Assembly: GCF_003719305.1 (NCBI RefSeq)
Contig: NZ_RARC01000002.1
Location: forward strand, 62,001-126,000
Source: Mycolicibacterium stellerae
Lineage (GTDB): Bacteria; Actinomycetota; Actinomycetes; Mycobacteriales; Mycobacteriaceae
Direction of reading: 5' to 3'
DNA length: 64,000 nucleotides
The translations under genes and the position numbers were made by a program. Below are positions 24,303 to 32,665 of this stretch, one piece after another. Position 1 is the first letter of the stretch, and each line of letters opens with the position of its first letter. Below the pieces are notes generated by a model. The model had not been told where the DNA came from. It saw only the letters and a list, made by a program, of their open reading frames with translations, and did not search any database.

Positions 24303-25825
24303 GCGGCGACTCCGGTTCTGATCGAGGTGACAGCGCTAGGCCTTGGCAGCGGCTGCGCGGATCGACTTGCGGCATATATGAATCCGTCTGGACGCAGCAC
24401 GACGGCGTCGGCCTTCCTTCGACGCAGCCAGCGGACCAATGTGGGTTCGGTGACACGGATCATCGGTGCGCCCAGTTCGGCCCAGGCTTGCGCGCCGGCC
24501 GGCGGTGAATCGGTGTACAGGACGGCCCACTGCCCATCGAGGATGTCGTCGAGGCGGACCTTGACGCCGTCGGGGCCCGTCACCCACGGTTGCGGTATCT
24601 GCCAGCCGACCGCGGGGTGGTCGCTGTCGGCGAGGAAACCCTCGCGGTAGCGCGCGTCGGGGATCCAGGTCATCTTCACGAGAGCGGAGTTCACACCTGG
24701 CAGTCGCGACAGCGCACGGAACACGTGGTTTCGCGCCGTGGCGAGGATCCGGTTGCGCTCGGTGATGATCCTGCCCATCAGGCATGCCCGCCGCGTCACC
24801 TCGGTGACGTGCGGTTTGCGTTCGCTTTGGTAGGAGTCGAGCAGAGAATCGGGCGCATTGCCGCTGCGCACCGCGGCCAGTTTCCAGCACAGGTTGGCCA
24901 CGTCGCGCACACCGGCGGACATGCCCTGGCCGATCCAAGGCGGCATCGCATGCGCGGCGTCACCAGCCAGGAAAACCCGTCCCACCCGCCAGCGGTCGGC
25001 GACCCGCACATGGTGGCTGTAGATCACGGCCCGCAGGATCTTCACGTTCTCGGGCGTGATGCCCTGGTCGCCGAGGACCTTCCAGATCGCCTCCTCGCGC
25101 AGCAGGCTCTGCTCGTCTTCGTCGGTGCGCGCCGGGTACTCCCACCGGTGGTGACCCAGCGGGGTTGGGCAGTCGACCGTGGGACGCGTTGGGTTGCAGT
25201 GGAACCGGAGCCGATCGTGGGCGTCCCACTCCTTCAGCACTTCGGTGTCGATGACGACCCATCGCTCGGTGTACGTGCGGCCCGAATAGCCGACGCCCAA
25301 CTGGCCACGGGTCGGCGACGAACCACCCTCGGCGGCAATGACATAGCACGCGTGGATCCGCTTGAAGGAGTCTGTGCGCAGGTCGGCCACCATGAGCTCG
25401 ACGCCATCGCCCTTGGTCAGCACGCGCAGGCATTCGTGTTCGAGCAGCACCTCGACGTTCGAGAAGCGGGCGACGCCGTCGCGCAGCACAGCATCGACCG
25501 CCGGCTGGTAGAGGAACTGCTGGGGTGGATGCCCGGTCCCGCGCGAGGCGATCTTCATGTCGATGAACGGCGCACATTCGGCATCGACGAAGTTCAACGG
25601 CCGGTTGGGCAGCATGTCCTGCTGAAGTCGGTCGGCCAAACCCACCGACTGCCAGATCCGCATGACCTCGTCATCGGTGGAGATCGCCCGTGCGCGGCCG
25701 TAAACGTCGGGATCGCGCTCGATCACGATCACCTTCAACCCCATTCGGCCCAGCAGGTTTGCCGCCGTTGCGCCGGTCGGCCCGTAACCGATAACCGCCA
25801 CGTCGTAGGTGTCCGCATTGCTCAT
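24299..25825 (-). CDS. FAD-dependent aromatic hydroxylase (MhpA-like)
   Basis: A 508-residue group A flavin monooxygenase with VAVIGYGPTGATAANLL (about 9-25, FAD site, third Gly-x-Gly variant GYGPTG), CYVIAAEGGSSPTR in the DG-motif position and FLAGDAAHAMPPWIGQGM (GD motif, about 278-295). It is of the 3-(3-hydroxyphenyl)propionate hydroxylase type and would prepare the catechol for the BphC-type dioxygenase downstream. It is the first gene of the minus-strand operon and is divergent from a TetR gene across two palindromic operators, so probably repressed by that regulator. Confidence 0.9.
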   Translation of the reverse strand: MSNADTYDVAVIGYGPTGATAANLLGRMGLKVIVIERDPDVYGRARAISTDDEVMRIWQSVGLADRLQQDMLPNRPLNFVDAECAPFIDMKIASRGTGHPPQQFLYQPAVDAVLRDGVARFSNVEVLLEHECLRVLTKGDGVELMVADLRTDSFKRIHACYVIAAEGGSSPTRGQLGVGYSGRTYTERWVVIDTEVLKEWDAHDRLRFHCNPTRPTVDCPTPLGHHRWEYPARTDEDEQSLLREEAIWKVLGDQGITPENVKILRAVIYSHHVRVADRWRVGRVFLAGDAAHAMPPWIGQGMSAGVRDVANLCWKLAAVRSGNAPDSLLDSYQSERKPHVTEVTRRACLMGRIITERNRILATARNHVFRALSRLPGVNSALVKMTWIPDARYREGFLADSDHPAVGWQIPQPWVTGPDGVKVRLDDILDGQWAVLYTDSPPAGAQAWAELGAPMIRVTEPTLVRWLRRRKADAVVLRPDGFIYAASRSAQPLPRPSAVTSIRTGVAA

Positions 25826-25854
25826 TTCGTGCTCTCTCGCCGGGAAACTTGTTC

Positions 25855-25890
25855 TGTAGTGATCGCTACGGTAATGTAGTGATCACTACA
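25855..25890. promoter_or_regulatory. Tandem palindromic operators between hydroxylase and TetR genes
   Basis: TGTAGTGATCACTACA at 25875-25890 is a perfect 16-bp palindrome. A near-copy TGTAGTGATCGCTACG lies at 25855-25870, with centres 20 bp (two helical turns) apart. They sit in the divergent region between the minus-strand hydroxylase start (25825) and the TetR start (25915), an ideal site for shared repression by the adjacent TetR protein. Confidence 0.75.
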
Positions 25891-25914
25891 GAGTCAAGAC
25901 CCCAGGAGATGTCA

Positions 25915-26538
25915 ATGACCAAGCCCCGCCAACGGCGAGCTGACGGCGAGCTCTCCCGCGAACGGATCCTCGATGCCGCCACCGTGATCGCCGCCGAACG
26001 CGGCTACGAGGGCACCAGCATCGGGCTGGTCAGCAAGACGTGCGGACTGCCTGCCAGCTCCATCTACTGGCATTTCAAGGACAAGGACGACCTGATCGCC
26101 GCGGTGATCGAACGCAGCTTCGGCGAGTGGCTGTCGGCTTGGCAGCTGCCCGAGTACGGGGATGCGAAGGAAAAGTTCGAAGGCATTGCGACGCAGACCG
26201 CAAAGGCACTACGGGACTCGCCCGACTTCATCCGGCTGGGGTTGATGCTTGCGCTCGAGCGCCGACCGGTGGAAGCGCGTGCCAGGACGATGTTCATCCA
26301 GGTCCGTGCCAAAGCATTTGACCAGCTGGTTGCGAATTTCGCCGGGGTAATGCCCGAACTGTCCGACGCCGACGTCCATCAGCTGGCGACGTATGCGATG
26401 GCGGGCGCCGACGGGTTGTTCATCGCCAATGAGATCGGCGGCGACACCGTGGATCTAGTAGCGCTGTTCGAGCTGCACGGCCGCGCGATCTACGACACCG
26501 CCCGGCGACTGGTGACGGAAAGCAGCGCGAAGCGATGA
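25915..26538 (+). CDS. TetR-family regulator of the second ring-cleavage module
   Basis: A 207-residue TetR-type repressor. The N-terminal helix-turn-helix region (about 10-55) reads [17 protein letters not shown], then [27 protein letters not shown]; the ligand-binding C-terminal domain follows. The ATG at 25915 is preceded by AGGAGAT; an ATG at 25909 is too close to that site. It is co-transcribed with mhpF- and mhpE-type genes (ATGA overlaps) and divergent from the hydroxylase operon. The palindromes at 25855-25890 are its likely binding sites. The inducer is probably the aromatic substrate or a ring-cleavage intermediate. Confidence 0.88.
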   Translation: MTKPRQRRADGELSRERILDAATVIAAERGYEGTSIGLVSKTCGLPASSIYWHFKDKDDLIAAVIERSFGEWLSAWQLPEYGDAKEKFEGIATQTAKALRDSPDFIRLGLMLALERRPVEARARTMFIQVRAKAFDQLVANFAGVMPELSDADVHQLATYAMAGADGLFIANEIGGDTVDLVALFELHGRAIYDTARRLVTESSAKR

Positions 26539-27491
26539 CACCGTCACCCGAATGGCCGGTCGCCATCGTCGGCTCGGGCAATATCGGAACCGACCTGATG
26601 ATCAAGATCCTTCGCAGCGACGGTCCGCTGCGCGTCGCCGCTATGGTGGGGATCGACCCTGACTCCGACGGCCTTGCCCGCGCCGATCGGATGGGGGTGC
26701 CAACCACCGCCGACGGTGTCGACGGGTTACTGGCGATGCCGAACTTCGACGACATCAAGCTTGTTTTCGACGCGACCTCGGCAGCAGCGCACCGCGCGAA
26801 TTGGAGCAAGCTACTGCACACCGGCGTGCGGATGCTCGATCTCACGCCTGCCTCGATCGGGCCGTTCTGCGTGCCGGCCGTCAACCTGGACGAGCACCTC
26901 AACGCTGAAAACCTCAACATGGTCACGTGCGGGGGGCAGGCGACCGTGCCCATCGTCGCAGCGGTGACGAAATGCGGGCCCGTCTCGTATGCCGAGATCG
27001 TATCGTCGATTTCCGCGAAGTCCGCGGGACCGGGAACACGCGCCAACATCGACGAGTTCACCGAAACCACCTCTACCGCACTACAGGTCGTCGGCGGCGC
27101 ACTCCGCGGCAAGGCGGTGATGGTCCTCAACCCGGCCGATCCGCCGATTCTGATGCGCAACACGGTGTACTGCCTCGTCGACGGAGACTCCGATCATCAG
27201 GCCATTGAGCAATCCATCACCGAGATTGTCGACAAGGTCAACGGGTATGTGCCCGGGTATCGACTCAAGCAACGGGTGCAGTTCGAAACTTTCGGTAGCG
27301 GCAGCCCACTTCACATCCCTGGGACCGGAAAGTTCACCGGTACCCGGGTCACCGCGATGCTCGAGGTGACCGGGGCGGCGGACTACCTACCCGCCTACGC
27401 GGGAAACCTCGACATCATGACTTCGGCGGCGACCGCGACCGCCGAACGAATCGCCAGACACAGCACCCAAACAGCCGGAGCCCGATCATGA
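26535..27491 (+). CDS. Acetaldehyde dehydrogenase (acylating), MhpF/HsaG-like
   Basis: A 318-residue CoA-dependent aldehyde dehydrogenase: NAD-binding [12 protein letters not shown] (9-20), catalytic Cys132 in [10 protein letters not shown] and the C-terminal [13 protein letters not shown] interface segment. It converts acetaldehyde (or propanal) released by the partner aldolase into acyl-CoA, with substrate channelling known for the family. Overlaps the TetR stop and the aldolase start, 4 nt each. It completes the lower meta-cleavage pathway. Confidence 0.94.
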   Translation: MTPSPEWPVAIVGSGNIGTDLMIKILRSDGPLRVAAMVGIDPDSDGLARADRMGVPTTADGVDGLLAMPNFDDIKLVFDATSAAAHRANWSKLLHTGVRMLDLTPASIGPFCVPAVNLDEHLNAENLNMVTCGGQATVPIVAAVTKCGPVSYAEIVSSISAKSAGPGTRANIDEFTETTSTALQVVGGALRGKAVMVLNPADPPILMRNTVYCLVDGDSDHQAIEQSITEIVDKVNGYVPGYRLKQRVQFETFGSGSPLHIPGTGKFTGTRVTAMLEVTGAADYLPAYAGNLDIMTSAATATAERIARHSTQTAGARS

Positions 27492-28504
27492 CTCAAGAGC
27501 TGTACATCAGCGATGTCACTCTGCGCGACGGCATGCATGCCGTGCGTCATCAATACAGCGTTCGACAGGTTAGTGCGATCGCGGCGGCACTCGATGCGGC
27601 TGGCGTCGACTCGATCGAGGTCGCCCACGGCGACGGCCTCGCCGGCTCCAGCTGCATCTATGGCTTCGGGGCCCATACTGACCTGGAATGGATTGAAGCC
27701 GTGGCGGGCGCCGTCCGCCGCGCCAAGATCGCGACCCTGCTGTTGCCCGGTATCGGCAGCGTGCACGACCTCAAGGACGCTCACCGCGCCGGCGCTACGG
27801 TCGTACGTGTCGCGACCCACTGCACCGAAGCCGACATTTCCGCCCAGCACATCGCGGCCGCGCGCGAGCTCGGTATGGACACCGTCGGGTTCCTGATGAT
27901 GAGCCACATGTCCACCCCCGCGGCGCTGGCCGAGCAAGCCAAATTGATGGAGGGCTTCGGCGCGACATGTGTCTACGTCGTCGACTCCGGCGGTGCGATG
28001 GCCATGTGCGACGTCGTTGACCGCGTTGACGCGCTGCGCCAAACCCTTGCTCCCGCGACGGAAATAGGAATCCACGCCCACCACAACTTGTCACTTGGCG
28101 TCGCGAACTCCGTCGTCGCCGTAGAGCACGGGGCGATTCGCGTCGACGCATCCCTGGCCGGAATGGGCGCGGGCGCCGGGAACGCGCCGCTGGAGGTCTT
28201 CATCGCGACCGCCAGTCGCCTTGGCTGGAGCCACGGTTGCGACCTGCACGCGTTGCAGGACGCCGCCGACGATTTGGTTCGCCCGCTGCAAGACAGACCG
28301 GTCCGCGTAGACCGCGAGACGTTGACGTTGGGCTATGCCGGCGTTTATTCGAGCTTTCTGCGGCACGCGGAATCGGCAGCCGCGCGTTACCACGTCGACG
28401 CACGGACATTGCTCGAAGAGGCTGGCAGGCGTGGCATGGTCGGCGGTCAAGAGGACATGATCGTCGATATCGCGCTCGACCTACAGGCGAATGGCGCCCG
28501 CTGA
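27488..28504 (+). CDS. 4-hydroxy-2-oxovalerate aldolase, MhpE/HsaF-like
   Basis: A DRE-TIM metallolyase of 338 residues. The metal and substrate motif [15 protein letters not shown] lies at 9-23, and the metal-binding [13 protein letters not shown] at about 198-210. The C-terminal communication domain needed for pairing with the acylating dehydrogenase is present (about 270-338). It splits 4-hydroxy-2-oxo acids into pyruvate plus an aldehyde passed to the MhpF-type enzyme. It is last in the TetR-mhpF-mhpE operon. No MhpD-type 2-oxopent-4-enoate hydratase gene accompanies it. Confidence 0.94.
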   Translation: MTQELYISDVTLRDGMHAVRHQYSVRQVSAIAAALDAAGVDSIEVAHGDGLAGSSCIYGFGAHTDLEWIEAVAGAVRRAKIATLLLPGIGSVHDLKDAHRAGATVVRVATHCTEADISAQHIAAARELGMDTVGFLMMSHMSTPAALAEQAKLMEGFGATCVYVVDSGGAMAMCDVVDRVDALRQTLAPATEIGIHAHHNLSLGVANSVVAVEHGAIRVDASLAGMGAGAGNAPLEVFIATASRLGWSHGCDLHALQDAADDLVRPLQDRPVRVDRETLTLGYAGVYSSFLRHAESAAARYHVDARTLLEEAGRRGMVGGQEDMIVDIALDLQANGAR

Positions 28505-28530
28505 CATCCGGTGGGAGGATTGCCGGCCAG

Positions 28531-28560
28531 CTTTACAAATTATGGCCTAAGTGTCACCCT
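28531..28560 (+). promoter_or_regulatory. 30-bp promoter element, copy c
   Basis: CTTTAC (28531-28536), 14 nt, then GTGTCACCCT (28551-28560). It can be read as a -35 TTTACA, 17-nt spacer and an extended -10 TGT-CACCCT. The SnoaL-like ATG at 28568 follows after 7 nt, so a leaderless transcript is predicted. Matches copies at 33833, 45041 and 48163. Confidence 0.6.
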
Positions 28561-28567
28561 CATCGCC

Positions 28568-29059
28568 ATGGATGACAGCGCCACCCTGCTCGAGATCGAG
28601 GCGATCAAACACCTAAAGGCCCGCTACTGCAGGCTGCTCGACACCAAGGACTGGCAGGCCTGGCGCGACCTCTTCACCGACGACTTCCGCAGCGACACGT
28701 CAGCTGCCGGCGGCAAGGTGATCCGCGGCGCCGACGAATTCGTCGCCTTCACCCGAAAAAGCCTGCGTAACCAGGCGACCGTTCACCAGGTCCATGCTCC
28801 AGAGATCGAGTTGACATCCCCGACGACCGCGCGCGGCGTGTGGGCATTGGAGGACGTGGTCCGGTTCGGGCCCGGCGTGAATCTTCGCGGCTACGGCCAC
28901 TACACCGAGACTTACGAGAAGGTCGACGGGCGGTGGGTCTTCACCAGCTCGACGCTCACCCGACTGCGCGAAGACGTGTTCAACGGCCTTGTGGCCATCT
29001 ACATTTCCGATCGCATCCGATGGATCCTCGAGAAAGTGTCGCGGCGGGTGATGAAGTGA
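28568..29059 (+). CDS. SnoaL-like (NTF2-fold) protein
   Basis: A 163-residue NTF2-fold protein of the SnoaL-like type: IEAIKHLKARYCRLLDTKDWQ at the N-terminus, then DDFRSD and the terminal strands RWVFTSSTLTRLR. These include polyketide cyclases, dehydratases and isomerases acting on polycyclic or steroid-like substrates; the residues here do not decide which. The ATG at 28568 fits family length and the leaderless promoter; longer readings do not. GTGA overlap couples it to the hot-dog gene downstream. A second SnoaL-like gene with the same ...VDTKDWE... signature lies at 51745. Confidence 0.82.
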   Translation: MDDSATLLEIEAIKHLKARYCRLLDTKDWQAWRDLFTDDFRSDTSAAGGKVIRGADEFVAFTRKSLRNQATVHQVHAPEIELTSPTTARGVWALEDVVRFGPGVNLRGYGHYTETYEKVDGRWVFTSSTLTRLREDVFNGLVAIYISDRIRWILEKVSRRVMK

Positions 29060-29868
29060 CCGAAGCACCCATCGCGTATCCGCCGAACACCGCTCTAGGG
29101 CGATTCGGCATTGCGCCGATCGTGGACAGCGCCGATCCGTACGTCAGCTCGATGCCGCTGGCCGGCCTGATCAATCCGGTGACCGGCGCACCGACCGTTG
29201 GCCCCTTGGCGGTGCTGGTCGACCACGCAGCCGGCCTGGTCAACCACTACCGTCGTGGCTCCGACGAGTGGACGCTGACCAGCGAGTTGACGCTGGAGCT
29301 CACCCCGGACGCCCTGCAGGTCGTCGGGGACAACCCGGAGCTGCCTGCGGTCGCAACCGCCCGGCCCACGGGCGGCAGGGGCCCGACCTCAGCGCTCGGC
29401 TGTTGCGAAATCACCATCGGCGACACGGTGATCGGCATCGGAACGGTCCGATCGGTGTACATCAGCCACCCCGGCGAATTCCCTCAGGAATGGCCGACGG
29501 AGCTTGTCGACGGCCGGCGGCCGACTGAGCTGGTCGAGATCATGGCGATCAACGTCGACGATGCGAACGTGATCCACCAGCGCGAGAATTCGGTGCTGAA
29601 CAACACCCTCGGTATCGTGCACGGCGGAGTGTCGGCCGCGGGACTCGAGCTGGCGGCCTCGGCCGTCCTCAACGCAGGCCGCGCCGAAGCGCCGCTGCGA
29701 ACCGCGTCGCTTCGGGTGAACTATCTGCGCCAGTTCGTCAGCGGTGGCGACTCCCGCTACGCGGGCACCGCGCTGCGCGTCGGCAGGCGCAGCGGCGTCG
29801 CCGAGGCAAAGGCTGTCGGCGCCGACGGTCAAGTCGCACTGATCGCGAGGATCACCGCATACGCCTGA
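29056..29868 (+). CDS. Hot-dog fold thioesterase-like protein (PaaI type)
   Basis: A 270-residue protein with two hot-dog halves. The first has LAVLVDHAAGLVNHY (about 55-69); the second has the PaaI-type motif GIVHGGVSAAGLELAAS (about 192-208). Such proteins hydrolyse acyl-CoA esters or hold them; the catalytic acid is not certain. It overlaps the SnoaL gene (GTGA) and so shares its promoter. It converges on an LLM oxidoreductase gene with a 3-nt gap. Confidence 0.78.
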   Translation: MTEAPIAYPPNTALGRFGIAPIVDSADPYVSSMPLAGLINPVTGAPTVGPLAVLVDHAAGLVNHYRRGSDEWTLTSELTLELTPDALQVVGDNPELPAVATARPTGGRGPTSALGCCEITIGDTVIGIGTVRSVYISHPGEFPQEWPTELVDGRRPTELVEIMAINVDDANVIHQRENSVLNNTLGIVHGGVSAAGLELAASAVLNAGRAEAPLRTASLRVNYLRQFVSGGDSRYAGTALRVGRRSGVAEAKAVGADGQVALIARITAYA

Positions 29869-29871
29869 GCG

Positions 29872-30795
29872 TCACGCGGAGGCGATGACCGAGCTGCCGA
29901 ACAGCCCGATCGCTTCCACCGCATGCTGGAGGCTGTCCCCCGGCACCTGCACCTGGACCCAGGTGACACCAACCGCCGCAAGCTTTTCCAGCCCGGACAT
30001 ATAGGCGTCGGCGTTGAAGTGGTCGTCGCCGGGCGACCCGCCACCGAGATTGCTGAAGGTGATGTCGATCGTGGACCAGTCCCTGCCCGCGGCGTCGCAG
30101 CGCCGCCGCAGATCGGCGATGCCGTCGGCGAGCGCGTCAACGGAGTCCAGTGCCGCGGTGCGAGCGGTTTGAGCAAGAACGGCGGGGGCGGGGAACGGAC
30201 ACCAACCGTCACCGAATGCCGCAACCCGCTGCCGCGCGGCGCCCGTGTTGCCGCCGATCCAGATCGGCGGATGCGGCTTGCTCACCGGACGCGGGTGCGC
30301 GGTGATGCCCTTGGCGGAGAAGTGACGTCCCTGAAACGAGTAGTCGTCGGTGGTCCAGATGCCGCGGATGACCTCGAGCGCCTCCTCGAAAAGCGCAGCC
30401 CTCTCGTCGTATTCGACGCCGAGCGCGGCGAACTCACGCTTCAGATAGCCGACACCGACGGCGAGGGTGAACCGGCCATTGGAGAGGAAGTCCAGCGTCG
30501 CACCGGCTTTCGCGACCACGAACGGGTTGCGGTAGGGCAGCACCACGATGTTGGGGATCAGCCGAAGCGTCGTGGTCCGCGCCGCGGCGAACCCCATGGC
30601 CACGAACGGATCGACGGCGTCATGTCCGCCGGCCTCCAACCACCGCTGCGACGGCGCCGGATGGTCGGTGAACCCGAAGCCGTGGAACCCCGCGGCCTCC
30701 GCCGCCGCCGCGACCGTCGCGATACCCGCCCCTTGGACCAGCTCCGGGTTGTAGGGGTGGCTGTGCATCGGGTGGGTGAACGTGAACCGCATCAA
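29872..30795 (-). CDS. F420-dependent LLM-class oxidoreductase
   Basis: A 307-residue luciferase-like monooxygenase/oxidoreductase: FTHPMHSHPYNPELVQGAG at the N-terminus, GFTDHPAPS (about 40-48), NIVVLPYRNPFVVAKA (about 81-96) and RFTLAVGVGYLKREFAALG (about 107-125). F420 is the usual cofactor of the mycobacterial group. It is transcribed alone, divergent from the MaoC-like gene. It is one of four LLM genes in the window. Substrate unknown. Confidence 0.85.
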   Translation of the reverse strand: MMRFTFTHPMHSHPYNPELVQGAGIATVAAAAEAAGFHGFGFTDHPAPSQRWLEAGGHDAVDPFVAMGFAAARTTTLRLIPNIVVLPYRNPFVVAKAGATLDFLSNGRFTLAVGVGYLKREFAALGVEYDERAALFEEALEVIRGIWTTDDYSFQGRHFSAKGITAHPRPVSKPHPPIWIGGNTGAARQRVAAFGDGWCPFPAPAVLAQTARTAALDSVDALADGIADLRRRCDAAGRDWSTIDITFSNLGGGSPGDDHFNADAYMSGLEKLAAVGVTWVQVQVPGDSLQHAVEAIGLFGSSVIASA

Positions 30796-30816
30796 CGGCC
30801 GCCTTCCAGAATTACC

Positions 30817-30833
30817 TTCTCCAAACGTGAGAA
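30817..30833. promoter_or_regulatory. Short dyad in the LLM/MaoC divergent region
   Basis: TTCTC (30817-30821) and GAGAA (30829-30833) form an inverted repeat with a 7-nt spacer in the 59-nt divergent interval. The interval also has two direct TTACC copies (30812 and 30839). Candidate operator for the divergent pair only. Confidence 0.35.
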
Positions 30834-30854
30834 TGTCGTTACCATGCCACTCAT

Positions 30855-31682
30855 ATGACGGTCAACCCCGGGCGGCACGGCCCGTACCCCGGGCACCTGG
30901 ATCCCGAAGCCATTTCGGCCTACGCCGCGGCGACCGGCGACGACACCGCGTCGGTGGCGGCCGGGGCGGCGGTCCCGGCGATCTTCCCCGTCATCCTCGT
31001 CTTCACCGCCGTGGAGACCGCGAGGGCCGACATACCCGAGGAGGCCTGGGCGCGGGTACGCGGCGGCGTGCACGGTGAACACGACATCGTGCTGCACAGA
31101 CCGCTCGTCCCCGGGGAGTCGTTGACCACCTGGTCGCAGATCTCGGGGATGCGGGCATCTCGGGCGGGGACCCGGGTCACGGTGCACCTCGAGCAGATCG
31201 ACGCCGACGGCCTGCCGGCGGTCGAGCAATGGTGGACGATGGTGCTGCTCGGCCTCGACGGACTGCCCGATCTCGGCACGATGCCCGCCGAGCACCGCTT
31301 TCCCGATACCGCACGAGCCAACCCGCTCGGATCGACCAGTCACCGCATCGAGGGGCAGACCGCACACCGCTACGCGGAGGTGTCCGGCGATTGGTCGGCA
31401 CACCATTTCCACATCGAGGCGGCGCGCGCCGCTGGATTCGACTTCGTTTTCGCCCACGGCCTAGCCACGATGGCGATCTGCACGCACCGCATGCTCGGCA
31501 TACTCGGCGTCGACGATCCGGGCATGGTCGCACGCGTGGCGGTGCGATTCGCCTCTGCCACCCCGTTGGGGTGCGACCTGACGGTGAATGCCTATGGCGT
31601 CGAACAACGTTCGTTGGCTTTCGAGGCGACCGCAGGTGGCGCCACCACCATCACCCACGGAAGGTTGGAACTACGGAGATGA
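30855..31682 (+). CDS. MaoC-like double hot-dog hydratase/dehydratase
   Basis: A 275-residue protein with an N-terminal FAS1-like hot-dog half (about 10-130) and a C-terminal MaoC half (about 145-275). The hydratase signature appears as YAEVSGDWSAHHFHIEAA followed by FAHGLATM; the Asp and His of the usual D-x4-H dyad are kept, although the NPIH core reads SAHH. It would hydrate an enoyl-CoA in a beta-oxidation-type step, consistent with the nearby acyl-CoA dehydrogenase. ATG at 30855. A 54-bp insertion separates its stop region from the next LLM gene. Confidence 0.82.
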   Translation: MTVNPGRHGPYPGHLDPEAISAYAAATGDDTASVAAGAAVPAIFPVILVFTAVETARADIPEEAWARVRGGVHGEHDIVLHRPLVPGESLTTWSQISGMRASRAGTRVTVHLEQIDADGLPAVEQWWTMVLLGLDGLPDLGTMPAEHRFPDTARANPLGSTSHRIEGQTAHRYAEVSGDWSAHHFHIEAARAAGFDFVFAHGLATMAICTHRMLGILGVDDPGMVARVAVRFASATPLGCDLTVNAYGVEQRSLAFEATAGGATTITHGRLELRR

Positions 31683-31738
31683 CCCCAAAGGCGAGCGCGA
31701 GTGAGGATCGCAGCGAGCGGGAGGCGAGGCAGATGACC
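31677..31738. repeat. MIRU-like 54-bp insertion between MaoC-like and LLM genes
   Basis: The 8-bp AGATGACC occurs at 31677-31684 and again at 31731-31738, bounding a GAG/GCG-rich block (GCGAGCGCGAGTGAGG...GGGAGGCGAGGC). Removing one repeat plus the block (54 bp) would restore a simple ATGA stop/start overlap between the two genes. This matches the design of mycobacterial interspersed repetitive units, which sit in operon junctions and keep the overlap of stop and start codons. The block is a multiple of three, so both ATGs are in frame. Confidence 0.6.
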
Positions 31739-32665
31739 AGGGCCGAGATCGGCGTGTACCTGCCGCAGATGGGCTTCAGCTACGCCGACGTCTTACATCG
31801 CGCGCTGCGATGTGAAGAGCTCGGCATCGACTCGCTGTGGCTCTACGATCACCTGTACGGGCCCGGTGCCCCCGACTATCCCTCGCTCGAGGCGTGGACA
31901 CTGGCCACCGCATTGCTCAGCAGCACCGAACGCATCCAGGTCGGACACATGGTGTTGTGCAACCAGTTTCGCCATCCCGCGGTGCTCGCGAAGATGGCGA
32001 CGACCCTCGACCAGATCTCGGCCGGACGCCTTGCACTCGGCATTGGCAGCGGCTCCATCGAGGATGAACATGCCCGCGTCGGCCTGGACTGGGGCACGTT
32101 CGCGCAGCGGTCCGAGCGGCTCGGTGAAACGCTGGAGATACTGCACCAGGCATTCGCCGACGAGCGGGTCGATTTCGCGGGCAAGCATTTCACCGTGCGG
32201 GACATGCCGATCAAGCCCGGCGCGGTTCGGCAGCCAAGGCCACCGATCGTGGTGGGTGGCGTCGGCGAGAAGTACACGCTGCCCCTGGTCGCGCAGTATG
32301 CCGATGTCTGGAACGTGCCCACGTACGCGCTCGGCGAGCTTGACCACAAAATCTCGGTCCTTAAAAAGGTCTGCGACGACATCGGCCGCGACCCCGCCAC
32401 GATCGTGATGTCCATCGAGGCGGTGATGGCGCTCGCACCCGACGACGCGTCGCTGCCGGGTGTGCAACAGCTCGCCGAAAAACGGTTCGGGATACCGGCG
32501 TTCGGCCTTCACGAGGCCGGCTTGATCGGCACGCCGCCAGCCATCGTCGAGCGCCTTCGCGAACTGCAGGACATGGGATTCGGACAGATCGTGCTGTTCA
32601 CCCACGATCGCGGATCCGACCAGACCCTCGAACTTCTGGCGTCGGAAGTGATCGCCGGGCTCTAG
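31733..32665 (+). CDS. F420-dependent LLM-class oxidoreductase
   Basis: A 310-residue luciferase-like TIM-barrel enzyme: AEIGVYLPQMGFSYADVLHRA (first strand and helix), SLWLYDHLYGPG (about 31-42), a GHMVLCNQFRHPAVLAKMA run (about 68-86) and RLALGIGSGS (about 96-105). GGGAGG at 31719-31724 favours the ATG at 31733 over an in-frame ATG at 31679, which lies in the repeat. It is co-transcribed with the MaoC-like gene. The stop is in a CTAG shared with the convergent acyl-CoA dehydrogenase. An F420-linked redox step on a CoA ester or ketone is plausible. Confidence 0.87.
   Translation: MTRAEIGVYLPQMGFSYADVLHRALRCEELGIDSLWLYDHLYGPGAPDYPSLEAWTLATALLSSTERIQVGHMVLCNQFRHPAVLAKMATTLDQISAGRLALGIGSGSIEDEHARVGLDWGTFAQRSERLGETLEILHQAFADERVDFAGKHFTVRDMPIKPGAVRQPRPPIVVGGVGEKYTLPLVAQYADVWNVPTYALGELDHKISVLKKVCDDIGRDPATIVMSIEAVMALAPDDASLPGVQQLAEKRFGIPAFGLHEAGLIGTPPAIVERLRELQDMGFGQIVLFTHDRGSDQTLELLASEVIAGL

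Noticed and set aside
31679..31732. Earlier ATG for the LLM enzyme
   Set aside because: It lies in the MIRU-like block with the GGAG directly touching the ATG; 31733 has a properly spaced GGGAGG and matches the family N-terminus. Kept as a possible alternative only.
31679..31733. Insertion sequence
   Set aside because: No transposase or inverted termini; the size and codon-overlap design fit a MIRU-like unit instead.
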